Below are positions 44,269 through 53,178 of a DNA stretch of 64,000 bases, in pieces. This stretch comes from DMER64 sp964600385 (GTDB lineage: Bacteria > Bacteroidota > Bacteroidia > Bacteroidales > UBA932), in NCBI GenBank assembly GCA_964600385.1, contig CAZRJC010000004.1, positions 62,001 to 126,000 on the forward strand. The letters are read 5' to 3'. Both the position numbers and the translations under genes were made by a program. The first letter of the stretch is position 1, and every line of letters starts with the position of its first letter. Below the pieces are notes generated by a model, which saw nothing but the letters and a program-made list of their open reading frames with translations, was not told where the DNA came from and made no database searches.

Positions 44269-44332
44269 TTCCAATGCAGCATAAAAACCGGGACAAAAGC
44301 AGTAAATCTGTTAATACGTGATTGTCCCTTTT

Positions 44333-44363
44333 TTTGGAGGAGAAAAAAAATTATCTATCTTTG
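44333..44363 (+). promoter_or_regulatory. Promoter of the tRNA-Gly gene
   Basis: A -33 TTTG (44333-44336) and a -7 TATCTTTG (44356-44363) with 19 bases between, the textbook Bacteroidota spacing, 21 bases before the tRNA. Confidence 0.8.
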
Positions 44364-44384
44364 TGGTCCGTTTGCAGAATATAT

Positions 44385-44457
44385 GCGGAAATAGCTCAGT
44401 TGGTAGAGCATAACCTTGCCAAGGTTAGGGTCGCGAGTTCGAATCTCGTTTTCCGCT
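44385..44457 (+). tRNA. tRNA-Gly (GCC)
   Basis: A complete 73-base cloverleaf: acceptor stem GCGGAAA/TTTCCGC with discriminator U, D-arm 'AGCTCAGTTGGTAGAGC', anticodon loop TTGCCAA and T-loop GTTCGAATC. No CCA is encoded; the 3' end must be added by nucleotidyltransferase. Confidence 0.97.
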
Positions 44458-44460
44458 CGA

Positions 44461-44486
44461 AACCTCTCCTTCCGAGAGGTTTTTTT
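44461..44486 (+). terminator. Intrinsic terminator after tRNA-Gly
   Basis: The stem AACCTCTC/GAGAGGTT with loop CTTCC is followed by a run of six T. It lies between the two tRNA genes, so tRNA-Leu probably needs its own promoter or readthrough. Confidence 0.8.
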
Positions 44487-44505
44487 AAAGGTCTTTCTTT
44501 TATGG

Positions 44506-44594
44506 GCTCGGGTGGTGGAATAGGTAGACACGCAGGACTTAAAATCCTGTGAACAGTAATGTTCGTACGGGTTCGATTCCCGTCCCGAGCACCA
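44506..44594 (+). tRNA. tRNA-Leu (TAA)
   Basis: Acceptor stem GCTCGGG/CCCGAGC, anticodon loop CTTAAAA giving TAA, a long class II variable arm, T-loop GTTCGATTC, discriminator A and an encoded CCA (44592-44594). Confidence 0.96.
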
Positions 44595-44616
44595 TTGATT
44601 TCTCCTGCATATTTAT

Positions 44617-44624
44617 TATATTTG
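44617..44624 (+). promoter_or_regulatory. Promoter -7 box of fhs
   Basis: TATATTTG, with ATTG 19 bases upstream inside the 3' end of tRNA-Leu. It is 21 bases before the fhs ATG. Confidence 0.65.
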
Positions 44625-44645
44625 GTTCATCTAAATATTAAAGAG

Positions 44646-46280
44646 ATGAAATCGGATATTGAAATTGCCCATGAATATTCCATGAAGGATATTCGTGAAG
44701 TGACGTGCCAAGCCGGTATACCCTGCCAGGATGTAAACCTTTATGGTAAGTACATGGCCAAGGTGCCTTTACAATTCATGCGGGAAGAACAAGTGCCCAG
44801 GAGCAATCTGATTCTGGTCACTGCAATAACTCCCACAAAAGCCGGAGTGGGAAAGACGACCGTTTCAATAGGCCTCGCGCTTGGTTTGAATCATATAGGG
44901 AAAAAAGCGATTGTAGCACTAAGGGAGCCTTCTTTGGGTCCCTGTTTTGGCATGAAAGGCGGTGCAGCCGGCGGCGGCTATGCGCAGGTGGTTCCCATGG
45001 AAGATATCAACCTGCACTTTACCGGGGACTTTCATGCGGTTACCTCGGCTCACAATATGATTGCCGCCTTACTTGACAATCACCTGTATTATAACAAGAA
45101 TAAAGGATTTTGTTTAAAGGAAATTCTTTGGAAAAGGGTGCTTGACGTCAACGATCGTTCACTGCGCAGTATTATTACCGGAGTGGGTCCCAAAACCAAC
45201 GGGATTACCCAGGCGGCAGGTTTTGATATCACTCCTGCCTCTGAAATCATGGCTATTCTGTGTCTTTCCAAAGACCTTGAAGATCTGAAACAACGTATTG
45301 GCCGGATTATTCTGGGATATACCTATGAGGACAATCCTTTTACCGTAGACGACCTGGGTGTCACCGGGGCTATTGCCGTATTACTGAAAGATGCCATCCA
45401 TCCCAATGTCGTACAAACCCTTGAAGGAACACCGGCGTTCATACACGGCGGGCCTTTCGCCAATATTGCCCACGGATGCAACTCTGTCACGGCCACTAAG
45501 ATGGCCATGTCCTATGCAGATTATGTCATTACCGAGGCCGGATTCGGAGCTGACCTCGGGGCTGAGAAATTCTTTAACATAAAATGCCGGAAGAGTGGTT
45601 TAAAGCCCAAACTTACGGTGATTGTGGCTACCATCCAGGGACTGAAAATGCATGGGGGAATGGATTTGAAGAAGGGTTTTGCCAACCTGGACAAGCACCT
45701 TAAAAATCTGGCAGGATTCGGGCAAACGGTTGTGGTGGCCCTGAACAGGTATTCCTCGGACCTTCCCGAAGAAATTGATATGGTGGCCGCTCATTGCGAA
45801 CGAAGGAAAGTCAGATTTGCCGTAAATAATGCGTATGAAGAAGGAGGAAAGGGAGCCCGTGAACTGGCGGAGATTGTGGTCGATGCCATTGACAGAAAGC
45901 CTTCGGGGCCTCTGAAATTCACATACGACGATGAAGATCCCATAACAGAGAAAATTGAAAAGATTGCCAAAAACATATACGGCGCCAAAACGGTGTTTTA
46001 CTACCAGGGGCTGAAAGAGCGGATTGCCCGGATGCAGGCCTCGGATCAAAGCCGCTTCCCCGTATGTATTGCCAAGACGCAGTATTCGTTTTCCACCGAT
46101 CCCAAAGCCTATGGCGTGGCAAAAAATTTTGAGATGAATATCCAGGATATCGTAATAAACAACGGCGCCGGGATGATTATAGCCATTGCCGGTGATATCA
46201 TGCGTATGCCGGGACTGCCCAAAGATCCCCAGGCCGGCCATATTGATATTGTTGACGGCGTGGTGACCGGGCTGAGCTGA
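44646..46280 (+). CDS. fhs: Formate-tetrahydrofolate ligase
   Basis: 544 residues from the ATG at 44646; the frame extends upstream into the tRNA-Leu gene, which cannot be coding. The ATP-binding loop is 'TPTKAGVGKTTVSIGLALGL', followed by 'GPCFGMKGGAAGGGYAQV', 'DINLHFTGDFHAV' and a C-terminal 'GDIMRMPGLPKDPQA'. It activates formate onto tetrahydrofolate for purine and formyl-Met synthesis, or runs in reverse during amino-acid or purine breakdown. Confidence 0.97.
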   Translation: MKSDIEIAHEYSMKDIREVTCQAGIPCQDVNLYGKYMAKVPLQFMREEQVPRSNLILVTAITPTKAGVGKTTVSIGLALGLNHIGKKAIVALREPSLGPCFGMKGGAAGGGYAQVVPMEDINLHFTGDFHAVTSAHNMIAALLDNHLYYNKNKGFCLKEILWKRVLDVNDRSLRSIITGVGPKTNGITQAAGFDITPASEIMAILCLSKDLEDLKQRIGRIILGYTYEDNPFTVDDLGVTGAIAVLLKDAIHPNVVQTLEGTPAFIHGGPFANIAHGCNSVTATKMAMSYADYVITEAGFGADLGAEKFFNIKCRKSGLKPKLTVIVATIQGLKMHGGMDLKKGFANLDKHLKNLAGFGQTVVVALNRYSSDLPEEIDMVAAHCERRKVRFAVNNAYEEGGKGARELAEIVVDAIDRKPSGPLKFTYDDEDPITEKIEKIAKNIYGAKTVFYYQGLKERIARMQASDQSRFPVCIAKTQYSFSTDPKAYGVAKNFEMNIQDIVINNGAGMIIAIAGDIMRMPGLPKDPQAGHIDIVDGVVTGLS

Positions 46281-46283
46281 TGG

Positions 46284-47108
46284 TTACTTCATATCAGGAT
46301 CCCTGTAGTACTTGGCCGCCTCGTCCAGACTCGCAGAAATGGCGGCTATTCTTTTGGTGTCTGCCGGATGCGTGCTCAGGAAATCGAACGACGATTTTTG
46401 ATTTGCAGAGGTCATTTTCTCCCAGAACATGGGTGTCTGGTAAATGTCAAAGCCGGCGAGAGCCATGATATACAGCCCTATTCTATCCGCTTCGTATTCG
46501 TGTTTGCGCGAGAAAGGCAAGGCAACACCTACATTGGTACCAACAGCGAAGGCCTGATTGAACAGTTCCACATACTGCTGATTTTCACCGTATTTGGTAC
46601 GGGCGAATACCTCGCTGGCAATTTGTCCTGCCGAGGTCAGGAGGGCTTGCTGGCTCATGCGTTCGTTCCCGTGACGGGCAACGGCGTGACCCATTTCGTG
46701 TCCGATTACAATGGCCAGGTGATTGGGATTGTCTGCAAATTTCAGGATCCCTTCGTAGAGAACAATCTTCCCGTTGGGAAGACAGAATGCATTTACAGCC
46801 TGGTCTGCAACGAGGGTGAAATCCCAGGACAACCCAGCCAGATAATCTGTCTGTCCGATTCCCTGAAGATAGCTTGTCAGGGCATCTTTCATTCGCGCTC
46901 CTACGGACTTGACGCCGGAGGCAGCCGAGGTGTTTTTTGAAATAACGGCAGTTTTCATGAAATCTGAGTACGATTCGTCCGATAAGGCCGAGACAGATTC
47001 GTCTGAATACATTAAAAATTGTTTTCTGCCGGTAAAGGCCGTAGTGCCGCATGCAACCAGAATCCATCCCAGAAGCAATGCAATGAATGCTTTTTGAATC
47101 TTTTTCAT
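46284..47108 (-). CDS. M48-family zinc metallopeptidase, lipoprotein
   Basis: 274 residues from the ATG at 47108, chosen because it places the signal peptide (MKKIQKAFIALLLGWILVAC) at the N terminus. The catalytic helix is 'VIGHEMGHAVARHG', the third ligand Glu lies in 'RKHEYEADRIGLYIM', and a C-terminal block 'LSTHPADTKRIAAI' is typical. It resembles BepA/LoiP-type periplasmic peptidases that act on outer-membrane proteins. It converges on fhs with 3 bases between the stops. Confidence 0.93.
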   Translation of the reverse strand: MKKIQKAFIALLLGWILVACGTTAFTGRKQFLMYSDESVSALSDESYSDFMKTAVISKNTSAASGVKSVGARMKDALTSYLQGIGQTDYLAGLSWDFTLVADQAVNAFCLPNGKIVLYEGILKFADNPNHLAIVIGHEMGHAVARHGNERMSQQALLTSAGQIASEVFARTKYGENQQYVELFNQAFAVGTNVGVALPFSRKHEYEADRIGLYIMALAGFDIYQTPMFWEKMTSANQKSSFDFLSTHPADTKRIAAISASLDEAAKYYRDPDMK

Positions 47109-47132
47109 ACGAATAAGGTTTAGAACACATCT

Positions 47133-47140
47133 CAAATATA
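47133..47140 (-). promoter_or_regulatory. Promoter -7 box of the M48 peptidase gene
   Basis: Reads TATATTTG on the minus strand, 24 bases before the ATG at 47108. Confidence 0.6.
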
Positions 47141-47149
47141 ATCATTTTT

Positions 47150-47157
47150 TATCTTTG
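47150..47157 (+). promoter_or_regulatory. Promoter -7 box of the DmpA-family peptidase gene
   Basis: TATCTTTG, 21 bases before the ATG at 47179 and 9 bases from the divergent M48 box, so the two promoters overlap in their upstream halves. Confidence 0.6.
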
Positions 47158-47178
47158 TTTTTCTGAACGTTACGCTTT

Positions 47179-48351
47179 ATGAAACACCTCTTTATTGTTC
47201 TCTTTTTTTTGATTTGTGTGAACTTTCCTGCGGTTGCCCAAAAAGCACGCATGAGGGATTACGGGATTCATACAGGGGTAATGCACCCCGGACCGCTGAA
47301 CGCCATTACAGATGTGAAGGGAGTGAAGGTGGGGCAGGTGACCCTTATAAAAGGCAAAGAAATCAGAACCGGGGTAACGGCCATCATACCTCATGAAGGA
47401 AATATTTTCCGGGAAAAAGTGCCTGCCGCGTTCTGGGCCGGTAACGGGTTCGGTAAACTGGCCGGAGCTACACAGATCAAGGAACTTGGCAATATCGAGA
47501 CGCCCATTATTCTTACCAATACGTTATCTGTTGCCGCAGGTATGGAAGGCCTGATAACCTATACACTGTCCCTGCCCGGAAATGAAGACGTAAAATCGGT
47601 CAATGCGGTAGTGGGAGAAACGAATGACGGAGGACTGAATGATATCCGGGGGCGGCATGTGAAGCCCGGGCATGTCCTGGAGGCCTTGAAAGAAGCCGCT
47701 ACGGGTCCTGTTGCCGAGGGAAATGTCGGAGCCGGAACCGGTACCGTCTGTTTTGGATTCAAAGGCGGGATTGGAACCTCGAGCCGTGTACTTCCCGAAA
47801 GCCTGGGTGGTTATACGGTTGGGGTATTGGCTCAGACGAACTTCGGAGGCGTGTTGCAGATCTCGGGAGTGAACGTAGGAGAGCGGCTCGGCCGTTATTC
47901 TTTCATGAAACAGCTCAAAGCCGGTGAGATGGCCCAAAAAGATACCACCCCCGGCCCGATGCCCTCATCCGACGGTTCCTGCATGATAGTGATTATTACC
48001 GATGCACCCCTGAACGAACGTAACCTGGAACGTCTGGCCAAAAGGGGGATGATGGGATTGGCCCGGACCGGGGGTATAGCATCTAACGGTAGCGGTGATT
48101 ATGTGCTTGCGTTATCGGTAGCGTCCGGTAACCTCATCCGGGAATATGACACTTCTCCGTCTTCTAAAACTTATACACCCACTTATCTTCACAACGATGA
48201 ATGTTCCGCGGTTTTTATGGCAGCCATAGAAGCAGTGGAGGAAGCCATACTCAATTCTCTTTTTGCTGCAGAAACCATGACCGGTATAAACGGGAATACG
48301 GTTGAAGCATTACCTGTTCAAACAGTTGCCGAAATGTTTAATAATCAGTAA
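47179..48351 (+). CDS. P1/DmpA-family (S58) aminopeptidase, exported
   Basis: 390 residues with a signal peptide ending near 'FPAVAQ' (about 21). The Ntn-hydrolase-like family start is 'MRDYGIHTGVMHPGPLNAITDVKGVKVGQ'. Autocleavage is expected before Ser267 in 'SSDGSCMIVIITDAPL', the residue that becomes the N-terminal nucleophile. The family removes N-terminal residues or beta-amino acids from peptides. The PPOX-fold gene follows at 5 bases. Location is periplasmic by the signal peptide. Confidence 0.92.
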   Translation: MKHLFIVLFFLICVNFPAVAQKARMRDYGIHTGVMHPGPLNAITDVKGVKVGQVTLIKGKEIRTGVTAIIPHEGNIFREKVPAAFWAGNGFGKLAGATQIKELGNIETPIILTNTLSVAAGMEGLITYTLSLPGNEDVKSVNAVVGETNDGGLNDIRGRHVKPGHVLEALKEAATGPVAEGNVGAGTGTVCFGFKGGIGTSSRVLPESLGGYTVGVLAQTNFGGVLQISGVNVGERLGRYSFMKQLKAGEMAQKDTTPGPMPSSDGSCMIVIITDAPLNERNLERLAKRGMMGLARTGGIASNGSGDYVLALSVASGNLIREYDTSPSSKTYTPTYLHNDECSAVFMAAIEAVEEAILNSLFAAETMTGINGNTVEALPVQTVAEMFNNQ

Positions 48352-48356
48352 ATATC

Positions 48357-48866
48357 ATGAAAACAAGAACAACTCTTTTCCTTCTTTTCTCCCTGCTCAC
48401 AATAATGTCTTTTGCCACCGGCAGAAACACTCAACAAACAGACCAAAATCTACAGAAAGAACAATCTACGAAAGAAGTATGTGATTTTTTAAGAACCTGC
48501 GGTGTGTATTATCTGGCCACCGTAGATGGTGACCAGCCCCGGGTGCGTCCTTTTGGAACGGCTGTCATTTTTGAACAGAAAATTTACATTCAGACCGGAA
48601 AGAAAAAAAATGTGGCAAAGCAGATGATCGCCAACCCGAAAGTCGAGATCTGTGCATATGATCAGAATAAAGGACAGTGGCTGCGTATTGAAGCTACTGT
48701 GGTTCCGGATGAACGGCTGGAGGCAAAGCAGTACATTCTGGATCAGTTCCCGCAATTAAAAGGCATGTATAAGGCCGAAGATGAAAACACATTTATCCTT
48801 TATCTGAAAGATGCAACTGCCACCTTCAACAGCTTTTCAAGCCCGGCCAGAGTTGTGAAATTCTGA
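48357..48866 (+). CDS. Pyridoxamine 5'-phosphate oxidase-fold protein with a signal peptide
   Basis: 169 residues. An N-terminal hydrophobic segment (MKTRTTLFLLFSLLTIMSFA) looks like a signal peptide or anchor. The rest is a split-barrel flavin-binding fold: 'TCGVYYLATVDGDQPRVRPFG', 'IYIQTGKKKNVAKQMIANPKVEICAY', 'WLRIEATVV'. Close cytoplasmic relatives lack the leader and bind FMN or F420. It lies 5 bases after the DmpA-family gene. Export of such a fold is unusual; cofactor and substrate are unknown. Confidence 0.8.
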   Translation: MKTRTTLFLLFSLLTIMSFATGRNTQQTDQNLQKEQSTKEVCDFLRTCGVYYLATVDGDQPRVRPFGTAVIFEQKIYIQTGKKKNVAKQMIANPKVEICAYDQNKGQWLRIEATVVPDERLEAKQYILDQFPQLKGMYKAEDENTFILYLKDATATFNSFSSPARVVKF

Positions 48867-48887
48867 TTTTACAATTCTGCTTATCTT

Positions 48888-48895
48888 TATCTTTG
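48888..48895 (+). promoter_or_regulatory. Promoter -7 box of the S9 peptidase gene
   Basis: TATCTTTG, 25 bases before the ATG at 48921. Confidence 0.55.
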
Positions 48896-48920
48896 GGCCT
48901 TGTATCCAGAAATTAATCCT

Positions 48921-51797
48921 ATGAAGAAATCCATTGTATTATTAACAGTTCTTTTTTTGGCAGCTTCTGCCCAGGCACAACAACCTGCCAGTGTACAGAA
49001 AAAACCGCTGGACCACAGTGTCTACGATGCCTGGAAAAATGTCGGAGCCTTATCCATGAGCGAAGACGGGAAGTATGCCTCGTACCTTGTCCAGGAACAG
49101 GAAGGTGACAGTTATGTAGAAGTGCTCAATCTGGTAACCCTTAAAAAGCAACGTATTGAAAGGGCCAGCCAGCCAAAGTTGACTCCGGACGGCCGCTTCC
49201 TGATTGCAACCATCAATCCTTTTTTCAATGAAACAAAGGAAGCAAAACACAAGAAGCTCAAACCGGACCAAATGCCTAAAGATTCACTCGGCGTGTATAA
49301 CTGTATTACCGGAGAACTGATAAAGATACCGTTCCTGAAATCGGTGAAAATCGCCAAATTGGGAAAAACCCACTTTGCTTTCCAGTGTGATATGCCGGCA
49401 GATACTACCGGTGGGAAAAAACCTGGTAAAAAAGAAAAGGACCAGGGAGAAGACTTGATGCTTTACCATCTGGCCACACGCTCCACAGACACACTGCCGG
49501 CTGTTTCTGATTATGATTTCAGTACCGGCGGGGATACCCTCTTTTTTGTCAGAAGGCCCCATTCCAAAGACAGCCTGCTGCAGGCGGGGCTTTTCATGTA
49601 CACTGTAAAAGATAAGCTCCTGCGCTGCATCTATCCGTTTGATCTAAAGCAGAAAGTGAAACTCCCCGTTGTTAGCGAAGACAATCGCCACCTGGTTTTC
49701 TATGCCAATCTGGATACAACCCGACAGGGGAAAGATAATGTCAGCATTCTGTATTATAAACAGGAACTGGATAGTGCCAGGGTCTTGATAGACAACAATC
49801 TGAAGAATCTTGCACAAGACTGGGAAATCAGTATGAACCGTGCCCTGATCTTCAGCAAATCGGGACACAGGCTTTTCTTTGGCATAGCCCCTGTACTGCC
49901 GCAAAAGGACACTTCTATTATCCCATCGGAAGTAGCCCGGCTGGATATCTGGCACTACAAAGACAATTACATCCAGCCGCAGCAGCTACTGAACCTGAAC
50001 CGGGAGTTGAAGAAATCCTACATGTGTGTAATGGACCTTGCGGAACAACAGAATCCTGACTCTGCACAAGCCCTGTCATGGCGGCAGCTTTCCAAAGACG
50101 AATACCACATTGTTCAGGTTCCACAGGAATACGATGCGAACTGGGGCTATTCGGTCAGCGACTACCCCTATCAGCTGGAAAGCACATGGAGCTCAAATCC
50201 CCGCTCCGACCTGTACCTGATAAACATAGAAGACGGTTCCGCCTCGGTTTTGCTGAAAGATCAGTACATTTCTGCGGTAAACGCTTCTCCCGAAGGCAAA
50301 TACCTGATCTGGTTCAATAACCAGGATCAGAATTGGTATTCGTATGATGTACAAAGCAGGCAGAAAGTCTGTTTGACAGGAGGTATAGAGAATTCTTTTG
50401 CCGACGAACTGCACGATACTCCGGAAATGGCCTCTTCCTATGGGAACGAAGGATGGATGGAAGGGGACCGGGCAATTTTCATTAATGACCGCTACGATAT
50501 CTGGCAAATAGATCCGTCGGGACAGATGCCCCCGTCAAACCTTACAGACGGGCTGGGCAGAAGGGATAACCTTACGTTCCGTATTGTAAGACTTGACAAG
50601 ACGTTGTTGCCGGCAGGCACCCCGGGAGTTAAAAAAGATCCCATTAAGGCCAAAGAGACCGTTTATTTTTCTGTATTTGACAATACCACAAAGGAAAGCG
50701 GTTATTATTACAAGCAGATGGGTAAGAAACATCCGGTTATGACACCCTGGATTAAAGAACCCATGACCTTTGTCTATCTGACCCGTTCAAAAGACGGGAA
50801 AGTGATGATCTACAGCAAACATAACTTTGAACATTCCCCGGATGTGTGGTTTACCAAAGACAATTTCAAAACTCAGGTAAAGATCACAGACATCAACCCT
50901 CAGCAAAAAGAATACAATTGGGGCACCGCCGCGCTAGTCCACTGGAAATCTGCAACAGGCGTGGATCTTGACGGGATCCTGTTCAAACCGGAAAACTTTG
51001 ACCCGGCAAAAAAGTACCCGATGATCGTGTATTTTTACGAAAGAACATCCCAGACATTACATACGTACAGAGCTCCTGCACCCAGCCGCTCTACCATTAA
51101 CATTCCTTTTTTTGTAAGCAATGAATACCTGGTATTTGTACCCGACATTGTTTATCAGACGGGGCATCCGGGCAAAAGTGCACTGGATTGCATTGTTCCG
51201 GGCGTAAAGAAACTCATTGCCGAAAACAGTTGGATTGATGCAGACAACATTGCCATCCAGGGACAAAGCTGGGGAGGCTATCAGGTGGCTTACATGGTTA
51301 CGCAACCTCAGGTTTTCAAATGGAAAGCAGCCGGTGCGGGAGCTCCAGTGGCCAACATGACCAGTGCTTACGGCGGAATCCGCTGGGGATCGGGCATGGT
51401 CCGGCAGTTCCAGTATGAACATACCCAGAGCCGAATAGGGAAAAATCTGTGGGACGGATTTGATCTTTATATAGAAAATTCACCCTTGTTCTTTGCTGAA
51501 AAGGTAGAGACCCCTTTACTCATAACGCATAATGACAAAGATGAGGCTGTTCCCTGGTACCAGGGCATTGAACTTTTCACCGCGCTTCGCCGCCTGGGCA
51601 AACCTGTGTGGATGCTCCAGTACAACGACGAGTCGCACAACCTTAAGGAACGGGTTAATGCAAAAGACTTGAGCATACGTCTGGAACAGTTCTTCAACCA
51701 TTTCCTGAAAGGCGCACCCATGCCGGTCTGGATGAAGACCGGAGTACCGGCAACGCTAAAAGGCATTGACTGGGGACTGGAACTGACGGCCCAATAG
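48921..51797 (+). CDS. S9-family (prolyl oligopeptidase-like) peptidase, exported
   Basis: 958 residues from the ATG that starts the signal peptide (MKKSIVLLTVLFLAASAQAQ); a start 21 bases upstream is possible but precedes it with charged residues. An N-terminal beta-propeller (about 40-650) precedes the catalytic alpha/beta hydrolase domain with Ser783 in 'IQGQSWGGYQVA', Asp in 'THNDKDEAVPW' and His in 'NDESHNLKE'. It would cut short peptides in the periplasm or at the surface. Convergent with the OmpA/LamG gene (12 bases between stops). Confidence 0.93.
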   Translation: MKKSIVLLTVLFLAASAQAQQPASVQKKPLDHSVYDAWKNVGALSMSEDGKYASYLVQEQEGDSYVEVLNLVTLKKQRIERASQPKLTPDGRFLIATINPFFNETKEAKHKKLKPDQMPKDSLGVYNCITGELIKIPFLKSVKIAKLGKTHFAFQCDMPADTTGGKKPGKKEKDQGEDLMLYHLATRSTDTLPAVSDYDFSTGGDTLFFVRRPHSKDSLLQAGLFMYTVKDKLLRCIYPFDLKQKVKLPVVSEDNRHLVFYANLDTTRQGKDNVSILYYKQELDSARVLIDNNLKNLAQDWEISMNRALIFSKSGHRLFFGIAPVLPQKDTSIIPSEVARLDIWHYKDNYIQPQQLLNLNRELKKSYMCVMDLAEQQNPDSAQALSWRQLSKDEYHIVQVPQEYDANWGYSVSDYPYQLESTWSSNPRSDLYLINIEDGSASVLLKDQYISAVNASPEGKYLIWFNNQDQNWYSYDVQSRQKVCLTGGIENSFADELHDTPEMASSYGNEGWMEGDRAIFINDRYDIWQIDPSGQMPPSNLTDGLGRRDNLTFRIVRLDKTLLPAGTPGVKKDPIKAKETVYFSVFDNTTKESGYYYKQMGKKHPVMTPWIKEPMTFVYLTRSKDGKVMIYSKHNFEHSPDVWFTKDNFKTQVKITDINPQQKEYNWGTAALVHWKSATGVDLDGILFKPENFDPAKKYPMIVYFYERTSQTLHTYRAPAPSRSTINIPFFVSNEYLVFVPDIVYQTGHPGKSALDCIVPGVKKLIAENSWIDADNIAIQGQSWGGYQVAYMVTQPQVFKWKAAGAGAPVANMTSAYGGIRWGSGMVRQFQYEHTQSRIGKNLWDGFDLYIENSPLFFAEKVETPLLITHNDKDEAVPWYQGIELFTALRRLGKPVWMLQYNDESHNLKERVNAKDLSIRLEQFFNHFLKGAPMPVWMKTGVPATLKGIDWGLELTAQ

Positions 51798-51809
51798 CCG
51801 TAAGTTTAA

Positions 51810-53099
51810 TTATTGTTTTACAAATTCTACCCGGCGGTTTCTGGCACGGCCTTCATCCGTGGAATTATCGGCAATGGGGCTGTTTTGGCCGAGGCCTTTG
51901 GCTGAGAGGCGGCTGCGGTCAATACCCATTTCCACCAGGCGGTCAACCACAGCTCCGGCACGGGCCTCGGAAAGTGTCTGATTTGCAGAAGCAGATCCGG
52001 TGGCATCGGTGTGGCCTTCCACGCTGAAGCGAAGGGTCGGATTTTCCTTCAACAGTTGTACAATGCGGTTCAGTTCGCCGGCCGATTCGGGTTTGATGAC
52101 GCTCTTGCCTGTATCAAAGGTAATACCATAGCTGATAAACTTGCCGTCCTGCATCATGCGGTCGTACAGGGGCACGGCTCCTTTGGCAAGACGTACGTTG
52201 CTGATAAACGCCGTATTAGGCTGAGACCAGCCCTGACCTATAGAGAACCACATTGGAGCGGCGACATTGGGGAGATTAATAATACGGTTTCCGTTGATGT
52301 AAACTTTAAGCGCTCTTTTATTGAATGAAATGGCAAGATGGGTCCATTCCCCGAAATTTAATTCGAGTTTGGCCGTAGCGCTCCTGTCTTCATACGATGA
52401 AGTACTGTATTGGCATTCAATTTCTCCATATGGAGGGAACCAGTCCAGGGCCAACGTGTTGTTGTCTACATTTTCATATTCACCGGCCTTGTTGTCATAA
52501 AACAACACATGGTATCTGCTGAATCCCGAGTCAGAGTTTTCTTCTGTCAACTCATTCAGGAAGAAATCAAACTCCAAAGTAAAAATTTCCGGAAGAAAAG
52601 CCTTCGGATTTTCCATCAAAGGTGCCAAATCGGCATCGTCAGAAAACAGAATGGCGTTGGCCCCGTTAATTTGCGCCACTTCTGCATTGCCCTGCAGAAT
52701 ATCCCATTGGGAAGGAAACTCTCCCAACTTCTCACCTGTCAGGTTGTCTTCAAAAAAGATTTCGTCACCGGGCACAAAGTCAGATTTCGCCCATGCCATC
52801 TCGGTTTTCTTGGTCTGAGGCGCTTGAGTTCCCTGAGGGTCTTGTTTCATCACGGCCTTGTCTTCCCGGTCCATGTTCTCATCGTCTGATCCGGCTTGCT
52901 GATTGGAAGATTCCTTTTTGGTCAGGGCGTCATCCACGGCTTTTGAAACAGCCTCTTCCACTTTTTCTTCCGTTTTTCTTTCAATGGTGCGCTCAGCGGC
53001 TTCTTTGGCCGTTTTTCCAACGCGGTGAAGAATGGATTGAGCCTCCAGGGGAACAGCAGCTATTATAAGCAACGCAATGGCCAGGAATAACGATTTCAT
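51810..53099 (-). CDS. OmpA-family protein with a LamG-like domain
   Basis: 429 residues. Signal peptide to about residue 20 (VPLEAQ), a charged helical region (about 25-75, rich in Glu/Lys/Arg), a concanavalin/LamG-like beta domain (about 110-300, with 'FGEWTHLAISFNKRALKVYINGNRI'), and a C-terminal OmpA peptidoglycan-binding domain with 'FSVEGHTDATGSASANQ' and 'GRARNRRVEFVKQ'. It probably links the outer membrane to the cell wall and binds a glycan or protein ligand. A Shine-Dalgarno site precedes the start. Confidence 0.9.
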   Translation of the reverse strand: MKSLFLAIALLIIAAVPLEAQSILHRVGKTAKEAAERTIERKTEEKVEEAVSKAVDDALTKKESSNQQAGSDDENMDREDKAVMKQDPQGTQAPQTKKTEMAWAKSDFVPGDEIFFEDNLTGEKLGEFPSQWDILQGNAEVAQINGANAILFSDDADLAPLMENPKAFLPEIFTLEFDFFLNELTEENSDSGFSRYHVLFYDNKAGEYENVDNNTLALDWFPPYGEIECQYSTSSYEDRSATAKLELNFGEWTHLAISFNKRALKVYINGNRIINLPNVAAPMWFSIGQGWSQPNTAFISNVRLAKGAVPLYDRMMQDGKFISYGITFDTGKSVIKPESAGELNRIVQLLKENPTLRFSVEGHTDATGSASANQTLSEARAGAVVDRLVEMGIDRSRLSAKGLGQNSPIADNSTDEGRARNRRVEFVKQ

Positions 53100-53106
53100 G
53101 ATCAGT

Positions 53107-53111
53107 CCTCC
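53107..53111 (-). promoter_or_regulatory. Shine-Dalgarno site of the OmpA/LamG gene
   Basis: GGAGG on the minus strand, 7 bases before the ATG. Such sites are rare in this phylum, and this one fixes the start codon. Confidence 0.6.
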
Positions 53112-53144
53112 AATTTTAATTGATTTAAAAGTTCCAGATGATTA

Positions 53145-53152
53145 CAAATATA
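53145..53152 (-). promoter_or_regulatory. Promoter -7 box of the OmpA/LamG gene
   Basis: Reads TATATTTG on the minus strand, 45 bases before the ATG at 53099. Confidence 0.6.
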
Positions 53153-53166
53153 GGTATTTCTTTTTT

Positions 53167-53174
53167 TATCTTCG
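53167..53174 (+). promoter_or_regulatory. Promoter -7 box of the GH3 gene
   Basis: TATCTTCG, one mismatch from TAnnTTTG, ends 4 bases before the ATG at 53179. Confidence 0.45.
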
Positions 53175-53178
53175 CAAA

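Noticed and set aside
44322..44552. 76-residue open frame over the two tRNA genes
   Set aside because: It runs through both tRNA genes and the terminator and resembles no protein.
44559..44645. Upstream extension of fhs into the tRNA-Leu gene
   Set aside because: It would translate the 3' half of the tRNA, and a good promoter lies after the tRNA. The ATG at 44646 fits the family.
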